Below the pieces are notes generated by a model. The model ran no database searches. It was not told where the DNA came from and saw only the letters and a list, made by a program, of their open reading frames with translations. A DNA stretch of 44,083 nt from Pseudonocardia sp. (GTDB taxonomy: Bacteria; Actinomycetota; Actinomycetes; Mycobacteriales; Pseudonocardiaceae): contig JAEUJO010000015.1 in NCBI GenBank assembly GCA_016794615.1, forward strand, positions 1-44,083. Direction: 5' to 3'. Position numbers and translations under genes: made by a program. This document shows, piece by piece, positions 1 to 9,753 of the stretch. Within the stretch, counting starts at the first letter, position 1, and each line of letters starts with the position of its first letter.

Positions 1-623
1 TCCAGCGGGCCCGTGAGGTAGCGCTGGATCGTCGGTGCGACCGCGGCGATGACCGTCGGGTGGTCCGCCGACGCGAGCGGTTCCAGCTGCAACACGTAGC
101 GCGCCACGCCGAGCCCGACGAGCTGGCTCGCGCAGAGCGCCGTGCGCAGCTCGACCTGGTCCGGGGCCACCGACATGACGACCCGGCGCACGAACATGCC
201 CACGAACTGGCGCATCATCCGTGCCGCGACGTCGTGGCCGGCCACGCTGCGCACCAGGGCGGCGAGCCGTCGGCCGCCCCCGGTGTGATCCCAGGTGGTG
301 AGGAAGCGGTGCACGATGCGCTCCCCGAGCCCGTCGGGGTCGTCCGTCAGCAGGTCCGCGATCAGCGCTGTGGGGTCGAGCGGCATGTCCAGAGCGGCGG
401 TGAACAGCGTCTCCTTGCCACCGAACCAGTGGTTGACCATCGCGGGGTCGACGCCCGCCCGTTCGGCGATCACCCGGACGGTCGCGCCGTCGTAGCCGCG
501 CTCGGCGAACTCGGCGCGGGCGGCGTCGAGGAGGGCGGCGCGGGTGTCGACGCCGCCGGTCCGCCGCCCGCGCCTGCGGGGGGTGCGCGCCCGGGCGGCG
601 GGAGCGGGATCGGCTGCCGTCAC
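1..623 (-). CDS. TetR/AcrR-family transcriptional regulator (3' end outside window)
   Basis: Reading the minus strand from a GTG at 623-621 gives a basic N-terminal arm ([11 protein letters not shown]), then a canonical TetR helix-turn-helix at about residues 29-75 ([20 protein letters not shown], then [22 protein letters not shown]). An all-helical ligand/dimer domain follows and runs off the window after about 207 residues. The only nearby ATG (634-632) hits a stop after three codons, so GTG with the upstream GGGGAGA is the start. It is divergent from trpE, with about 90 bp between the starts. TetR proteins usually repress a neighbouring or divergent gene and release DNA on binding a ligand. 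The target cannot be told here; the other neighbour lies outside the window. The family call is secure, the function unknown. Confidence 0.88.
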   Translation of the reverse strand, partial: MTAADPAPAARARTPRRRGRRTGGVDTRAALLDAARAEFAERGYDGATVRVIAERAGVDPAMVNHWFGGKETLFTAALDMPLDPTALIADLLTDDPDGLGERIVHRFLTTWDHTGGGRRLAALVRSVAGHDVAARMMRQFVGMFVRRVVMSVAPDQVELRTALCASQLVGLGVARYVLQLEPLASADHPTVIAAVAPTIQRYLTGPL

Positions 624-715
624 CGCTCCATTCTCCCCTGCCGGAAAGAGCAGCGCCCGTGGGACGACCCCTCGCGGTCTGCACACCGTTCGGCGTCGTC
701 TGGGACCATGAGGCA

Positions 716-2371
716 ATGACCTCTGCGACCTCTGCGCCCACCTCCACCGCCGGTCGGCTCGGTGCGGTCGCCCCCAGCCGCGAGGAGTTCCGGGAGCTCG
801 CCGTCGGCCACCGGGTGATCCCGGTCGTCCGGCGCCTGCTCGCCGACGACGAGACGCCGATCGGGGTGTACCGCAAGCTCGCCGGCGACCGGCCCGGCAC
901 GTTCCTGCTCGAGTCGGCGGAGAACGGGCGCTCCTGGTCACGCTGGTCGTTCGTCGGTGCGCACTGCGCCGCCGCGCTCACCGCGGTCGACGGTGCGCTG
1001 ACCTGGACCGGCGACGTGCCCGCCGGGATGCCCGCCGCCGGTGACCCGCTGGCCGCGCTGCGCCGCATCGTCGAGGAGCTGCACAGCGAGCCGCTGCCCG
1101 GGCTCCCGCCGCTGACCGGGGGGCTGGTCGGCTACCTCGGCTACGACGCGGTCCGCCGGATGGAGCGCCTGCCCACGCTCGCCGTCGACGACCTGCGCCT
1201 GCCCGAGCTCGTGATGCTGCTGGCGACCGACCTCGCCGCCGTCGACCACCACGAGGGCACGGTGACGCTGATCGCGAACGCGATCAACTGGGACGCGAGC
1301 GACGAGCGCGTCGACGACGCCTACGACGACGCGGTCGCGCGCCTGGACCGGATGACCGCCGAGCTGGCCGCAGCCGCCCCCGCGACCGTCGCGGTCTACC
1401 ACCCGGCCGAGCCCCGGTTCACCCGCCGCCGTACGCCCGCCGAGCACCACGCGGCCGTCGAGGCGGCCAAGGAGCAGATCCGCGCGGGCGAGGCGTTCCA
1501 GGTCGTCGTGTCGCAGCGGTTCGAGACCGAGTGCGCCGCCGACCCGCTCGACGTGTACCGGGTGCTGCGCGCCACCAACCCCAGCCCGTACATGTACCTG
1601 CTGCGGCTGGAGTCCGCGGCCTCGGTGAATCATCCGGCTGACCGGTTCGACATCGTCGGCTCCAGCCCGGAGGCCCTGGTCACCGTCCGCGACGGCACGG
1701 TGACCACCCACCCGATCGCGGGGACCCGGTGGCGCGGGGCCACCGAGGAGGAGGACGAGCTGCTGGAGAAGGACCTGCGCCACGACGAGAAGGAGCGTTC
1801 CGAGCACGTCATGCTCGTCGACCTGGGCCGCAACGACCTGGGCCGGGTGTGCGAGCCGGGCAGCGTCAAGGTGCACAACTTCTTCTCCGTCGAGCGCTAC
1901 AGCCACGTCATGCACCTGGTGTCGACCGTGACCGGGACGCTGCGCGACGACCGCAACGCCGTCGACGCCGTGGTGGCCTGCTTCCCGGCCGGCACGTTGT
2001 CGGGGGCGCCGAAGGTGCGCGCGATGGAGATCATCGAAAAGCTGGAGCCGACGCGCCGCGGGCTGTACGGCGGGATCGTCGGCTACCTCGACTTCGCCGG
2101 GAACGCCGACACCGCGATCGCCATCCGGACGGCGCTGGTCCGCGACGGCGTCGCCTACGTGCAGGCGGGCGGCGGGATCGTGGCCGACTCCGATCCCGCG
2201 GCCGAGGACGCCGAGACGCTGAACAAGGCCCGCGCCGTGCTGTCGGCGGTGGCGACGGCCGCGACGCTGCGCGCCCCGGGGGCGGACGACCGCACCGGCG
2301 CCTCGGGGCTCTCCCCGCGGCTGGGTGCGGGCGCGGACGGCGGCGACCGCGCGGCGCGCGGCACCCGGTGA
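716..2371 (+). CDS. trpE: Anthranilate synthase component I
   Basis: Makes anthranilate from chorismate, the first committed step of tryptophan synthesis; a separate TrpG (not in this window) would supply ammonia from glutamine. The 551-aa product has the N-terminal domain with the LLESAENG element, which in TrpE forms part of the tryptophan feedback site. The C-terminal chorismate-binding domain carries [39 protein letters not shown] and [15 protein letters not shown] 716 is chosen over in-frame upstream starts because homologous sequence begins there and the preceding ATG at 708 is closed by a stop; GAGG lies just upstream. The stop overlaps the GTG of the next gene (GTGA). The alanine/glycine-rich C-terminal ~30 residues look unconserved. 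Confidence 0.96.
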   Translation: MTSATSAPTSTAGRLGAVAPSREEFRELAVGHRVIPVVRRLLADDETPIGVYRKLAGDRPGTFLLESAENGRSWSRWSFVGAHCAAALTAVDGALTWTGDVPAGMPAAGDPLAALRRIVEELHSEPLPGLPPLTGGLVGYLGYDAVRRMERLPTLAVDDLRLPELVMLLATDLAAVDHHEGTVTLIANAINWDASDERVDDAYDDAVARLDRMTAELAAAAPATVAVYHPAEPRFTRRRTPAEHHAAVEAAKEQIRAGEAFQVVVSQRFETECAADPLDVYRVLRATNPSPYMYLLRLESAASVNHPADRFDIVGSSPEALVTVRDGTVTTHPIAGTRWRGATEEEDELLEKDLRHDEKERSEHVMLVDLGRNDLGRVCEPGSVKVHNFFSVERYSHVMHLVSTVTGTLRDDRNAVDAVVACFPAGTLSGAPKVRAMEIIEKLEPTRRGLYGGIVGYLDFAGNADTAIAIRTALVRDGVAYVQAGGGIVADSDPAAEDAETLNKARAVLSAVATAATLRAPGADDRTGASGLSPRLGAGADGGDRAARGTR

Positions 2372-3030
2372 CGGCCACCCCCGCGGGTGCCCCGGATGCG
2401 GCGGCCCCCCATCCCGGCGGGCCGCCCGGCCGCCACACAGGTGGCGCTCGTCGAGCGGGGGGCCGGATGCTCCTGCTGGTGTGCCTGGCGCTCGCCGGCG
2501 CGGCCGGTGCCCTGGCGGGTGCCGCCCGGGTCGCGTGGTTCGCAGGCGGCGTCGACGCGGTCGGGCGCGGTACCGTCACCGTCACCGCCGACGGTGCCGA
2601 TCTCCTGCCCGCGCTGTCGGCCGTCGCGCTGCTCGCCCTGGCTGCCGTCGCGGCGACGGTCGCGGTCGCCGGCCTGGCCCGGCGCGTGCTGGGGGTGGTG
2701 CTGGCGGCGGCAGGCGGCTACGTCGGCGTGCTGGTCGTCGGGTTGCTGCTGAGCCCGCCGACGCCCGCCGACCTCGCCGCGCTGCCCGGCGCCCCCGCGG
2801 GCGGGACCGCGGTCGCCGACTCCGTCACGCTGCGCCCCGGCCCGGCGCCGGCCGCGCTCGGCGCGATCCTGCTGCTGGCGGCCGGGGTCGCGCTGGTCGT
2901 CGCGGACCGCCGCCTGCCCCGGCTGGGCGCCCGCTACGCCGCCCGCCCCGCCCACGAGCCGACCGACCCGGACCGCGCTGCCTGGGAGGCGCTCGACGCG
3001 GGCCGCGACCCCACCGCCGACCCCGCATGA
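2368..3030 (+). CDS. Trp-region conserved membrane protein
   Basis: The 220-aa protein begins at a GTG overlapping the trpE stop, so translation is coupled. After a proline/glycine-rich start there are four hydrophobic segments (about residues 33-55, 75-97, 102-122 and 165-185) and a polar C-terminal tail. This size, topology and position between trpE and trpC match the actinobacterial tryptophan-region membrane protein family (TIGR02234-like). Its biochemical role is not established; a role in transport or membrane association of the pathway would be speculation. Family assignment rests on position and topology because I cannot run a profile search. Confidence 0.8.
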   Translation: MTATPAGAPDAAAPHPGGPPGRHTGGARRAGGRMLLLVCLALAGAAGALAGAARVAWFAGGVDAVGRGTVTVTADGADLLPALSAVALLALAAVAATVAVAGLARRVLGVVLAAAGGYVGVLVVGLLLSPPTPADLAALPGAPAGGTAVADSVTLRPGPAPAALGAILLLAAGVALVVADRRLPRLGARYAARPAHEPTDPDRAAWEALDAGRDPTADPA

Positions 3031-3200
3031 TCCGCACGGAGTGCGGGGTGGGCGGGTCGCGGCCGGATCGGTCACGGCACGATCAGTCCACAGCCGGGGC
3101 CGGACCGAGCGCGGGACGTCGGATGACCCCCTCTAGCATGTCGGGGGACGTCCGAGCCGACGTGATGCCGGCGCAGCCGAGCGGGGAGGGGGACCACCGG
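3031..3200 (+). promoter_or_regulatory. Gap before trpC: two alternative hairpins and a possible promoter
   Basis: Right after the membrane-protein stop, two mutually exclusive stems can form: CCGCAC/GTGCGG (3032-3037 with 3041-3046) or CCCCGCA/TGCGGGG (3021-3027 with 3042-3048). No T-run follows. Further down, CCCCC/GGGGG arms (3127-3131 and 3142-3146) enclose TAGCAT (3134-3139), a TANNNT -10 candidate without a recognisable -35. A strong Shine-Dalgarno run (GGGGAGGGGG, 3183-3192) precedes trpC. No leader peptide rich in Trp codons was seen, so classical attenuation is not supported. trpCBA may have its own start of transcription. Confidence 0.35.
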
Positions 3201-4025
3201 ATGAGTCAGAACGCCAGGAGCGTCCTCGACTCGATCGTCGACGGTGTCCGCGCCGACCTCGCCGAGCGGGAGGCGAGTGTCGACTTCGCCGAGATCAAGC
3301 GCCGGTCCGCCGCCGCCCCGGCACCGCGCGACGTGATGGCCGCGCTGCGCGCCCCGGGCATCGGGGTGATCGCCGAGGTGAAGCGGCGCAGCCCGTCGAA
3401 GGGCGACCTCGCGTCGATCCCGGATCCGGCGGAGCTCGCCGTGGCCTACGCGGAGGGCGGCGCCCGGGTCATCAGCGTCCTCACCGAGCAGCGCCGGTTC
3501 GGCGGCTCGCTGGCCGACCTCGCGGCCGTGCGCGCCCGGGTGGATGTGCCGATCCTGCGCAAGGACTTCGTCGTCAGCCCCTACCAGGTCCACGAGGCGC
3601 GGGCCTACGGCGCGGACATCGTGCTGCTCATCGTCGCGGCGCTCGAGCAGAACGTGCTGACCTCGCTGCTCGACCGGGTCGAGTCGCTGGGCATGACGGC
3701 GCTGGTCGAGGTGCACACCGAGGAGGAGGCGGACCGCGCCCTCGAGGCCGGTGCCGGGGTCGTCGGCGTGAACGCCCGCGACCTGCACACCCTCGAGGTC
3801 AACCGCTCGGTCTTCGGCCGCATCGCCCCCGGCCTGCCCAGCGACGTGCTGCGGGTGGCCGAGTCCGGCGTCCGCGGGCCGGGTGACCTGCTGACCTACG
3901 CCGGGTGGGGGGCCGATGCCGTGCTGGTCGGCGAGGGGCTGGTGACCAGCGGTGACCCCCGGGCGGCGGTGCGAGGGCTGGTGGCCGCGGGCTTTCACCC
4001 GTCGTGTTCCAGAATGGTGCGATGA
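3201..4025 (+). CDS. trpC: Indole-3-glycerol-phosphate synthase
   Basis: Closes the indole ring: converts 1-(2-carboxyphenylamino)-1-deoxyribulose 5-phosphate to indole-3-glycerol phosphate. The 274-aa protein is a single TIM barrel of normal size with the family motifs [10 protein letters not shown] (catalytic Lys region), [35 protein letters not shown] and VAESGV. It is not fused to a TrpF domain; in many actinobacteria PriA does the TrpF job. The ATG is preceded by a strong Shine-Dalgarno sequence at 8 nt. The 3' end overlaps trpB by ATGA. Confidence 0.97.
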   Translation: MSQNARSVLDSIVDGVRADLAEREASVDFAEIKRRSAAAPAPRDVMAALRAPGIGVIAEVKRRSPSKGDLASIPDPAELAVAYAEGGARVISVLTEQRRFGGSLADLAAVRARVDVPILRKDFVVSPYQVHEARAYGADIVLLIVAALEQNVLTSLLDRVESLGMTALVEVHTEEEADRALEAGAGVVGVNARDLHTLEVNRSVFGRIAPGLPSDVLRVAESGVRGPGDLLTYAGWGADAVLVGEGLVTSGDPRAAVRGLVAAGFHPSCSRMVR

Positions 4026-5389
4026 CCCCGAGTTCTGGGACGACGGTCCAGGCCGGCGACGGCATCGCCACCCCGTCCGGCCACGAGCCCGACGCCCGCG
4101 GGCACTTCGGCCGCTACGGGGGCCGGTTCGTCCCGGAGGCGCTGGTCGCCGCCCTGGACGAGTTGGCCGCCACCTATGAGAAGGCGCGCCACGACGACGA
4201 CTTCCTCGGCGAGCTCAACCGCCTGCAGCGGGACTACACCGGCCGTCCGTCCCCGCTGACGGACGCGACGCGCCTGTCCGAACACGCCGGCGGCGCGCGG
4301 ATCCTGCTCAAACGCGAAGACCTGAACCACACCGGCTCGCACAAGATCAACAATGTGCTCGGCCAGGCGCTGCTCACCAGGCTGATGGGCAAGACGCGGG
4401 TGATCGCCGAGACCGGGGCGGGCCAGCACGGCGTCGCGACGGCCACGGCCTGCGCGCTGCTCGGCCTCGAGTGCGTCGTCTACATGGGCGAGGTCGACAC
4501 CCGCCGCCAGGCGCTCAACGTCGCGCGGATGCGGCTCCTCGGGGCCCGGGTCGTGCCGGTGACGCACGGGTCGCGCACGTTGAAGGACGCGATCAACGAG
4601 GCGCTGCGCGACTGGGTCACCAACGTCTCCACCACCCACTACCTGCTCGGCACGGTGGCCGGCCCGCACCCGTTCCCGACGATGGTGCGGGACTTCCACC
4701 GGGTCATCGGGATGGAGGCCCGCGAGCAGGTGCTGGAGCGGACCGGGCGGCTCCCGGACGCGATCGCGGCGTGCGTCGGGGGCGGGTCGAACGCGATCGG
4801 GATCTTCCACGCGTTCCTCGACGACCCGGGGGTCAGGCTGGTCGGGTTCGAGCCGGGTGGCGACGGGGTGGAGACCGGCCGGCACGGCGCGACCCTGTCC
4901 GAGGGCTCGCCGGGCGCGCTGCACGGCGCGCTGAGCTACCTGCTGCAGGACGACGACGGGCAGACGGCCGAGTCGTACTCGATCTCGGCCGGGCTGGACT
5001 ATCCCGGTGTCGGCCCCGAGCACGCCCTGCTCAAGGACCTCGGCCGGGCGCAGTACCGGCCCGTCACGGATGCCGCGGCGATGGACGCGTTCGCGCTGCT
5101 CTCACGGACCGAGGGGATCATCCCGGCGATCGAGAGCGCGCACGCGATCGCCGGCGCGCTCGACCTGGGCCGCGAGCTCGGGCCGGACGCGGTGATCCTC
5201 GTGAGCCTCTCGGGGCGCGGCGACAAGGACGTCGACACCGCCGCGAAGTGGTTCGGGATGATCGGCGCGGGGGAGAGCGCCGAAGACGCCGACGGGACGG
5301 CGATCGCGCAGCGCTCTCCGGCCGCGGAGCCCTCCCCGGGCACCTCGTCCGCCGAGCCGGGGGCGCAGACCGAAGGGATCCAGCTGTGA
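4022..5389 (+). CDS. trpB: Tryptophan synthase beta chain
   Basis: PLP-dependent subunit joining indole (channelled from TrpA) and serine to tryptophan. The 455-aa product shows HTGSHKINN with the PLP lysine at about residue 108, the TrpB signature around [12 protein letters not shown], the phosphate-binding glycine loop GGGSNAIG, and the C-terminal [13 protein letters not shown] 4022 overlaps the trpC stop; an in-frame GTG six codons earlier (4004) is less likely. The last ~40 residues after the conserved KWFGMIG are an acidic, Ser/Pro/Ala-rich tail that ends at the trpA start and is probably disordered. Confidence 0.97.
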   Translation: MTPSSGTTVQAGDGIATPSGHEPDARGHFGRYGGRFVPEALVAALDELAATYEKARHDDDFLGELNRLQRDYTGRPSPLTDATRLSEHAGGARILLKREDLNHTGSHKINNVLGQALLTRLMGKTRVIAETGAGQHGVATATACALLGLECVVYMGEVDTRRQALNVARMRLLGARVVPVTHGSRTLKDAINEALRDWVTNVSTTHYLLGTVAGPHPFPTMVRDFHRVIGMEAREQVLERTGRLPDAIAACVGGGSNAIGIFHAFLDDPGVRLVGFEPGGDGVETGRHGATLSEGSPGALHGALSYLLQDDDGQTAESYSISAGLDYPGVGPEHALLKDLGRAQYRPVTDAAAMDAFALLSRTEGIIPAIESAHAIAGALDLGRELGPDAVILVSLSGRGDKDVDTAAKWFGMIGAGESAEDADGTAIAQRSPAAEPSPGTSSAEPGAQTEGIQL

Positions 5390-6264
5390 GCGAGCGGGCG
5401 AGCGCGCCGTTCGGCGCAGCACGTTCGCGCCGTGCTGCTCAGGACCGGGCCCAGCGAGGGAGCGCGGGGAGCGTCTCCGACGTCTTCGCCCGGTGCGCTG
5501 CGGAGGGCCGGGGCGCGCTCGTCGGCTACCTGCCCGCCGGCTACCCGACCGTCGACGGCTCGGTCGACCTGCTCACCGCCGCCATCGAGGGCGGGTGCGA
5601 CCTCGTCGAGGTCGGGATCCCCTACTCCGACCCCGTGATGGACGGCCCGACGATCCAGGCCGCCGCGGACACGGCGCTGCGCGCCGGGTTCCGGGTGCGC
5701 GACGTCCTCACCGTCGTCGAGCGGATCAGCGCCGCCGGCGGCGCGGCCGTCGTCATGACCTACTTCAACCCGGTGCTGCGCTACGGGGTCGACGCCTTCG
5801 CCCGGGACCTCGCGGCCGCAGGCGGGCTCGGGGTGATCACCCCGGACCTCATCCCGGACGAGGCGGACGAATGGCTCGCGGCCTCCACGGCGCACGGACT
5901 GGACCGGATCTTCCTGGTCGCGCCGTCGTCGACCGAGGAGCGGATCGCCTCGACGGCCGCCGCGAGCAGCGGGTTCCTCTACGCGACCTCGACGATGGGC
6001 GTCACCGGCGCTCGCGGCACCGTCGACACCGCCGCCGCGACGGTCGTCGCCCGGTGCCGGACGCACACGGCCCTGCCGATCGGTGTCGGTCTCGGGGTCC
6101 GCTCGGGCGAGCAGGCCGCCGAGGTCGCCGCGTTCGCCGACGCGGTGATCGTCGGATCGGCGCTCGTGGCCGCGGCGGGAAGCACGGGTGTCGACGGCGT
6201 GCGCGCGCTGGCGGCCGAGCTGGCCGACGGCGTGCGGCGGGCCGGAGTGCCCCAGCCCGCGTGA
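5386..6264 (+). CDS. trpA: Tryptophan synthase alpha chain
   Basis: Cleaves indole-3-glycerol phosphate to indole and glyceraldehyde 3-phosphate. The 292-aa TIM barrel has [18 protein letters not shown], which contains both the catalytic Glu and Asp, then [27 protein letters not shown] and [11 protein letters not shown]. The GTG start overlaps the trpB stop (GTGA). About 30 residues of Arg/Ala-rich sequence precede the first conserved helix ([20 protein letters not shown]), longer than usual. No alternative start was found closer to the domain, so the GTG start stands. Confidence 0.96.
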   Translation: MSERASAPFGAARSRRAAQDRAQRGSAGSVSDVFARCAAEGRGALVGYLPAGYPTVDGSVDLLTAAIEGGCDLVEVGIPYSDPVMDGPTIQAAADTALRAGFRVRDVLTVVERISAAGGAAVVMTYFNPVLRYGVDAFARDLAAAGGLGVITPDLIPDEADEWLAASTAHGLDRIFLVAPSSTEERIASTAAASSGFLYATSTMGVTGARGTVDTAAATVVARCRTHTALPIGVGLGVRSGEQAAEVAAFADAVIVGSALVAAAGSTGVDGVRALAAELADGVRRAGVPQPA

Positions 6265-6437
6265 CCGGCGCCGTGCGTCACACCGATCGTGCCGGTGCAC
6301 AGCTGGTGGGCCTGCCGCACCTCGCCCAGCAGGTGCAACGGTTGCCGGCGGTGTGCGACGGCGGCGCTGCGAGCCTTCGGCGCGGCTCGACGTGGGATGC
6401 TCGGCGTCCGGATCCCGATCTCCTGGCGGGCCGGTGA
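6261..6437 (+). CDS. Doubtful 58-aa ORF coupled to trpA
   Basis: A GTG overlaps the trpA stop (GTGA), the same coupling used by trpB/trpA, and opens a short frame ([20 protein letters not shown]...). The first half resembles a short amphipathic helix (LPHLAQQVQRLP), the rest is Arg/Asp-rich. No family is recognised and GC-rich DNA often yields such frames. It is listed because the spacing is operon-like; it may simply be trailer sequence before the separate lgt promoter. Confidence 0.2.
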   Translation: MTGAVRHTDRAGAQLVGLPHLAQQVQRLPAVCDGGAASLRRGSTWDARRPDPDLLAGR

Positions 6438-6517
6438 CACCCCGCCGCCTCGACTCCGAGCAGTACGCCGGGTACGCACGCCAGGTCGCGTGGTGGGTGG
6501 CCGACCGGAACGGGTGA
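6434..6517 (+). CDS. Doubtful 27-aa ORF before lgt
   Basis: Another GTG overlapping the previous stop by GTGA opens a 27-codon frame (RRLDSEQYAGYARQVAWWVA then DRNG). Its composition is more protein-like than its surroundings, with an aromatic amphipathic stretch. It could be a microprotein, the remnant of a decayed gene, or chance. No homology claim is made. Confidence 0.15.
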   Translation: MTPRRLDSEQYAGYARQVAWWVADRNG

Positions 6518-6533
6518 TCGGATCGCGCCGCGC

Positions 6534-6545
6534 TACCGTGGCGAG
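6534..6545 (+). promoter_or_regulatory. Candidate leaderless promoter of lgt
   Basis: TACCGT (6534-6539) fits the actinobacterial -10 TANNNT and lies 6 nt before the lgt GTG, the spacing that places transcription start at or next to the start codon. No good -35 is visible. This suggests lgt is transcribed independently of the trp genes. Confidence 0.45.
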
Positions 6546-7565
6546 GTGACGACCCCGCTGCTGGCGTACCTGCACAGCCCGGACCGTGGCGTGTGGATGC
6601 TCGGTCCGCTGCCGATCCGCGGGTACGCGATCTGCATCATCGCAGGCATCGTCGTCGCGGTGCTGTGGGGCGAGAAGCGGTTCGTCGCGCGCGGTGGCGA
6701 GCCGGGTGTGGTGACGGACGTCGCCGTGTTCGCCGTGCCGTTCGGCCTGGTCGGGGGCCGCCTCTACCACGTCGCGACGGACTGGAGGACCTACTTCGGC
6801 CCCGGGGGGAACCCGGTCGACGCCCTGAAGATCTGGCACGGCGGCCTGGGGATATGGGGGGCGATCGCGCTCGGCGCGGTCGGGGCGTGGATCGGCTGCC
6901 GGCGGCGGGATGTGCCGCTGCCGTTCTTCGCCGACGCCGTCGCACCCGGCATCGTGACCGCACAGGCGATCGGGCGGCTGGGCAACTGGTTCAACCAGGA
7001 GCTCTACGGCGGCCCGACGACCTTGCCGTGGGGGCTGGAGATCTACCGCCGGGTCGACCCGGCCACGGGCATCACCGACCCGCTCGGCGGCATCGCGATC
7101 GACCACACCCCGATCGCGATCGTGCATCCCACGTTCCTCTACGAGTTGCTGTGGAACCTGCTCGTCGCCGCCCTCGTCGTGTGGGCGGACCAGCGGTTCC
7201 GGCTCGGGCACGGACGGGCCTTCGCTGTCTACGTCGCGGGCTACACGCTCGGCCGGTTCTTCATCGAGCTGATGCGCACCGACCCGGCCACGCGGGTGTT
7301 CGGCGACATCCGGATCAACGTGCTCGTCGCGGGCATCGTCTTCGCCGGGGCGATCACCTACCTCGTGGTGGTGCGCTGCCCCCGCGAGGTGCCGCCGTTC
7401 CCGCCACCCACGCGCCGCGCCGCCGCTCCGGAGCGGCCGCCTGCGCATGCCGTCGAGGCGGACGACGACGCCCCGGATGCGCCTCCCGCCGGCTCGGACG
7501 AGGCGCGGCACCCTGCGCCGGCGGGCGCGGGGGAGGCGGCGGAACGCGTGGACCGGACGCCGTGA
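6546..7565 (+). CDS. lgt: Prolipoprotein diacylglyceryl transferase
   Basis: Membrane enzyme that moves the diacylglyceryl group from phosphatidylglycerol to the lipobox cysteine of prolipoproteins. The 339-aa product shows about seven membrane segments and the signatures HGGLGIWG (about residue 98), the Lgt box GRLGNWFNQELYGG (about residue 143), HPTFLYE and GRFFIELMRTD. After the last membrane helix it has a ~65-residue Pro/Ala/Glu-rich cytoplasmic tail, as in other actinobacterial Lgt proteins. The stop overlaps the start of the DUF2461 gene (GTGA), so the two are co-translated. Confidence 0.97.
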   Translation: MTTPLLAYLHSPDRGVWMLGPLPIRGYAICIIAGIVVAVLWGEKRFVARGGEPGVVTDVAVFAVPFGLVGGRLYHVATDWRTYFGPGGNPVDALKIWHGGLGIWGAIALGAVGAWIGCRRRDVPLPFFADAVAPGIVTAQAIGRLGNWFNQELYGGPTTLPWGLEIYRRVDPATGITDPLGGIAIDHTPIAIVHPTFLYELLWNLLVAALVVWADQRFRLGHGRAFAVYVAGYTLGRFFIELMRTDPATRVFGDIRINVLVAGIVFAGAITYLVVVRCPREVPPFPPPTRRAAAPERPPAHAVEADDDAPDAPPAGSDEARHPAPAGAGEAAERVDRTP

Positions 7566-8224
7566 CGGCGCCGGCCGAGGCCTTCGCAGGGTTCGGGGAG
7601 GGAGCCGTCGAGTTCTACGACGGCCTGCTCGCCGACAACAGCAAGGCCTACTGGACCGATCATCGCGGGGTCTACGAGCGGGACGTCCTCGAACCGATGC
7701 GCGCGCTGCTCGCCGCGCTCGAGCCCGAGTTCGGTCCGGGCAGGATCTTCCGGCCGTACCGCGACGTGCGGTTCTCCCGCGACAAGTCCCCGTACAAGAC
7801 CGCCTGCGGGGCCAGCGTCGGCCCGCTCTACGTGCAGGTCTCCGCTGACGGTCTGCTGGTTGCGGGCGGGGGCTACCGGTGGGCGCCGGACCAGATCGCG
7901 CGCTTTCGCATCGCGGTCGACGACGAGCGGCGCGGCGAGGACCTCGCCGCCCGCCTGGGCACCCTGACCGCGACGATGATCGAGGGCGCGGCGCCCACGA
8001 TCGCGGGCGACTTGCTCGCCACGCGGCCCCGCGGCGTCGCCCCGGACCATCCGCGGCTGGACCTGCTGCGCCACCGCAGCCTGTACGCCCATCGCAGCTG
8101 GGACCCGGACGACGTGCTGCACGAGGCCCGCGCCGCGCACCGGGTCGCCGTGGTGTGGCGGGCGACCCGCCCGCTCACCGACTGGATCGACGACCACGTG
8201 GGAGCGCCTGAGCGCCGTCGGTGA
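7562..8224 (+). CDS. DUF2461 / TIGR02453-family protein
   Basis: The 220-aa soluble protein carries the family pattern: N-terminal FYDGLLADNSKAYWTDHR, central FRPYRDVRFSRDKSPYKT, then YVQVSADGLLVAGGGYRWAPDQIARFR, and a C-terminal region with LDLLRHRSLYAHRSW. The function of the family is unknown. The GTG start overlaps the lgt stop. The ~95 bp after it hold the pyk promoter. Confidence 0.88.
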   Translation: MTAPAEAFAGFGEGAVEFYDGLLADNSKAYWTDHRGVYERDVLEPMRALLAALEPEFGPGRIFRPYRDVRFSRDKSPYKTACGASVGPLYVQVSADGLLVAGGGYRWAPDQIARFRIAVDDERRGEDLAARLGTLTATMIEGAAPTIAGDLLATRPRGVAPDHPRLDLLRHRSLYAHRSWDPDDVLHEARAAHRVAVVWRATRPLTDWIDDHVGAPERRR

Positions 8225-8306
8225 CGTCCGCCGGAATGCCGCCTGCGAGCCCGACGACGACTTCCATTCTACGGCGTCGCGATCATGTTCGGCCCGGCCC
8301 GGCGAG

Positions 8307-8320
8307 TACGCTCCACCAAC
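8307..8320 (+). promoter_or_regulatory. Candidate leaderless promoter of pyk
   Basis: TACGCT (8307-8312) lies 8 nt before the pyk GTG. No Shine-Dalgarno sequence is present between them, which favours a leaderless message. Confidence 0.4.
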
Positions 8321-9748
8321 GTGAGTCGACGCACAAAAATCGTCTGTACGCTCGGACCGGCCACGGCCACGCCGGACCGGATCCGCGAGCTGATCCAGGC
8401 CGGTATGGACGTCGCGCGCCTGAACTTCAGCCACGGCGACCGTGAAGACCACAAGCGGGTGTACGACATGATCCGCGCGGGCGCGGACTCCGAGGGGCAC
8501 GCGGTCGGGATCCTCGCGGACCTGCAGGGGCCGAAGATCCGGCTGGGCCGCTTCGCGACCGGCCCGGGCTCGCTGGAGTGGCGCACCGGCGAGGAGGTGC
8601 GGATCACCGTGGACGACGTGGCCGGCACCCACGACCGGGTCTCCACCACGTACAAGGGCCTCGCCACCGACGCCCGCCCGGACGACCGGCTGCTGGTGGA
8701 CGACGGCAAGGTCGGCCTGCGGGTCGTCGCCGTCGAGGGTCGTGACGTGGTCTGCCGGGTCACCGAGGGTGGCCCGGTCAGCGACAACAAGGGCCTGTCG
8801 CTGCCCGGGATGAACGTGTCCGTGCCGGCGATGTCGGAGAAGGACTGCGCGGACCTGGAGTTCGCCCTGGGCCTGCGCGTCGACATCGTTGCGCTGTCGT
8901 TCGTGCGCAGCCCGGCCGACATCGACCAGGTCCACGAGATCATGGACGATACGGGTTCGCGGCTGCCGGTGATCGCCAAGCTGGAGAAGCCGGAGGCCGT
9001 CGACAACCTCGAGGCGATCGTCCTGGCCTTCGACGGCATCATGGTCGCGCGCGGCGACCTCGGCGTGGAGCTGCCGCTCGAGCACGTTCCGCTGGTGCAG
9101 AAGCGAGCGATCCAGATCGCCCGCGAGAACGCCAAGCCGGTCATCGTCGCCACCCAGATGCTCGACTCGATGATCACCAACTCGCGGCCCACCCGGGCCG
9201 AGGCCAGCGACGTCGCGAACGCCGTGCTGGACGGGGCGGACGCCGTCATGCTGTCCGGCGAGACCAGCGTCGGCCGGTACCCGATCAAGTCGGTACGCAC
9301 CATGGGGCAGATCATCGAGGCCGTCGAGGCGGGTCCGACATCGGTGCCACCGCTCAACCACGTCCCGCGCACCCAGCGCGGCGTGCTGTCCTTCGCCGCC
9401 CGCGACATCGGCGAGCGGCTCTCGGCGCGCGCACTCGTCGCGTTCTCCACCTCTGGTGACACGGTCCGGCGGCTCGCCCGCCTGCACACCCGCCTGCCGC
9501 TGCTCGCGTTCACACCGAGGCCGGAGGTGCGCAGCCAGCTGGCGATGAGCTGGGGTGTCGAGACCTTCCTCGTGGGCGCCGTGACCTCGACCGACGCGAT
9601 GGTCCGCCAGGTCGACAACGCGATCCTCTCGATCGGCCGGTTCAGGGCGGGCGACACCGTGGTCATCGTGGCCGGCTCCCCGCCCGGGACGTCCGGGTCG
9701 ACGAACCTCATCCGCGTGCACCGCCTGGGCGAGGACGACCACGCCTGA
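8321..9748 (+). CDS. pyk: Pyruvate kinase
   Basis: Glycolytic enzyme turning phosphoenolpyruvate and ADP into pyruvate and ATP. The 475-aa protein has the complete set of motifs: KIVCTLGPA, LNFSHGD, ILADLQGPKIRLG, the pyruvate-kinase signature VIAKLEKPEAVDN, MVARGDLGVELP (metal binding), VATQMLDSMI, and VMLSGETSVGRYP, followed by the C-terminal regulatory domain (FSTSGDTVRRLARL). A GTG start at 8321 is preferred over an upstream in-frame ATG at 8285 because conserved sequence (SRRTKIVCTLG) starts immediately after it. Only 5 bp separate it from the thioesterase gene. Confidence 0.97.
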   Translation: MSRRTKIVCTLGPATATPDRIRELIQAGMDVARLNFSHGDREDHKRVYDMIRAGADSEGHAVGILADLQGPKIRLGRFATGPGSLEWRTGEEVRITVDDVAGTHDRVSTTYKGLATDARPDDRLLVDDGKVGLRVVAVEGRDVVCRVTEGGPVSDNKGLSLPGMNVSVPAMSEKDCADLEFALGLRVDIVALSFVRSPADIDQVHEIMDDTGSRLPVIAKLEKPEAVDNLEAIVLAFDGIMVARGDLGVELPLEHVPLVQKRAIQIARENAKPVIVATQMLDSMITNSRPTRAEASDVANAVLDGADAVMLSGETSVGRYPIKSVRTMGQIIEAVEAGPTSVPPLNHVPRTQRGVLSFAARDIGERLSARALVAFSTSGDTVRRLARLHTRLPLLAFTPRPEVRSQLAMSWGVETFLVGAVTSTDAMVRQVDNAILSIGRFRAGDTVVIVAGSPPGTSGSTNLIRVHRLGEDDHA

Positions 9749-9753
9749 AGCCG

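Noticed and set aside
3031..3200. Classical trp attenuator with leader peptide
   Set aside because: No short frame with consecutive Trp codons and no T-tailed terminator; only GC-rich hairpins are seen.
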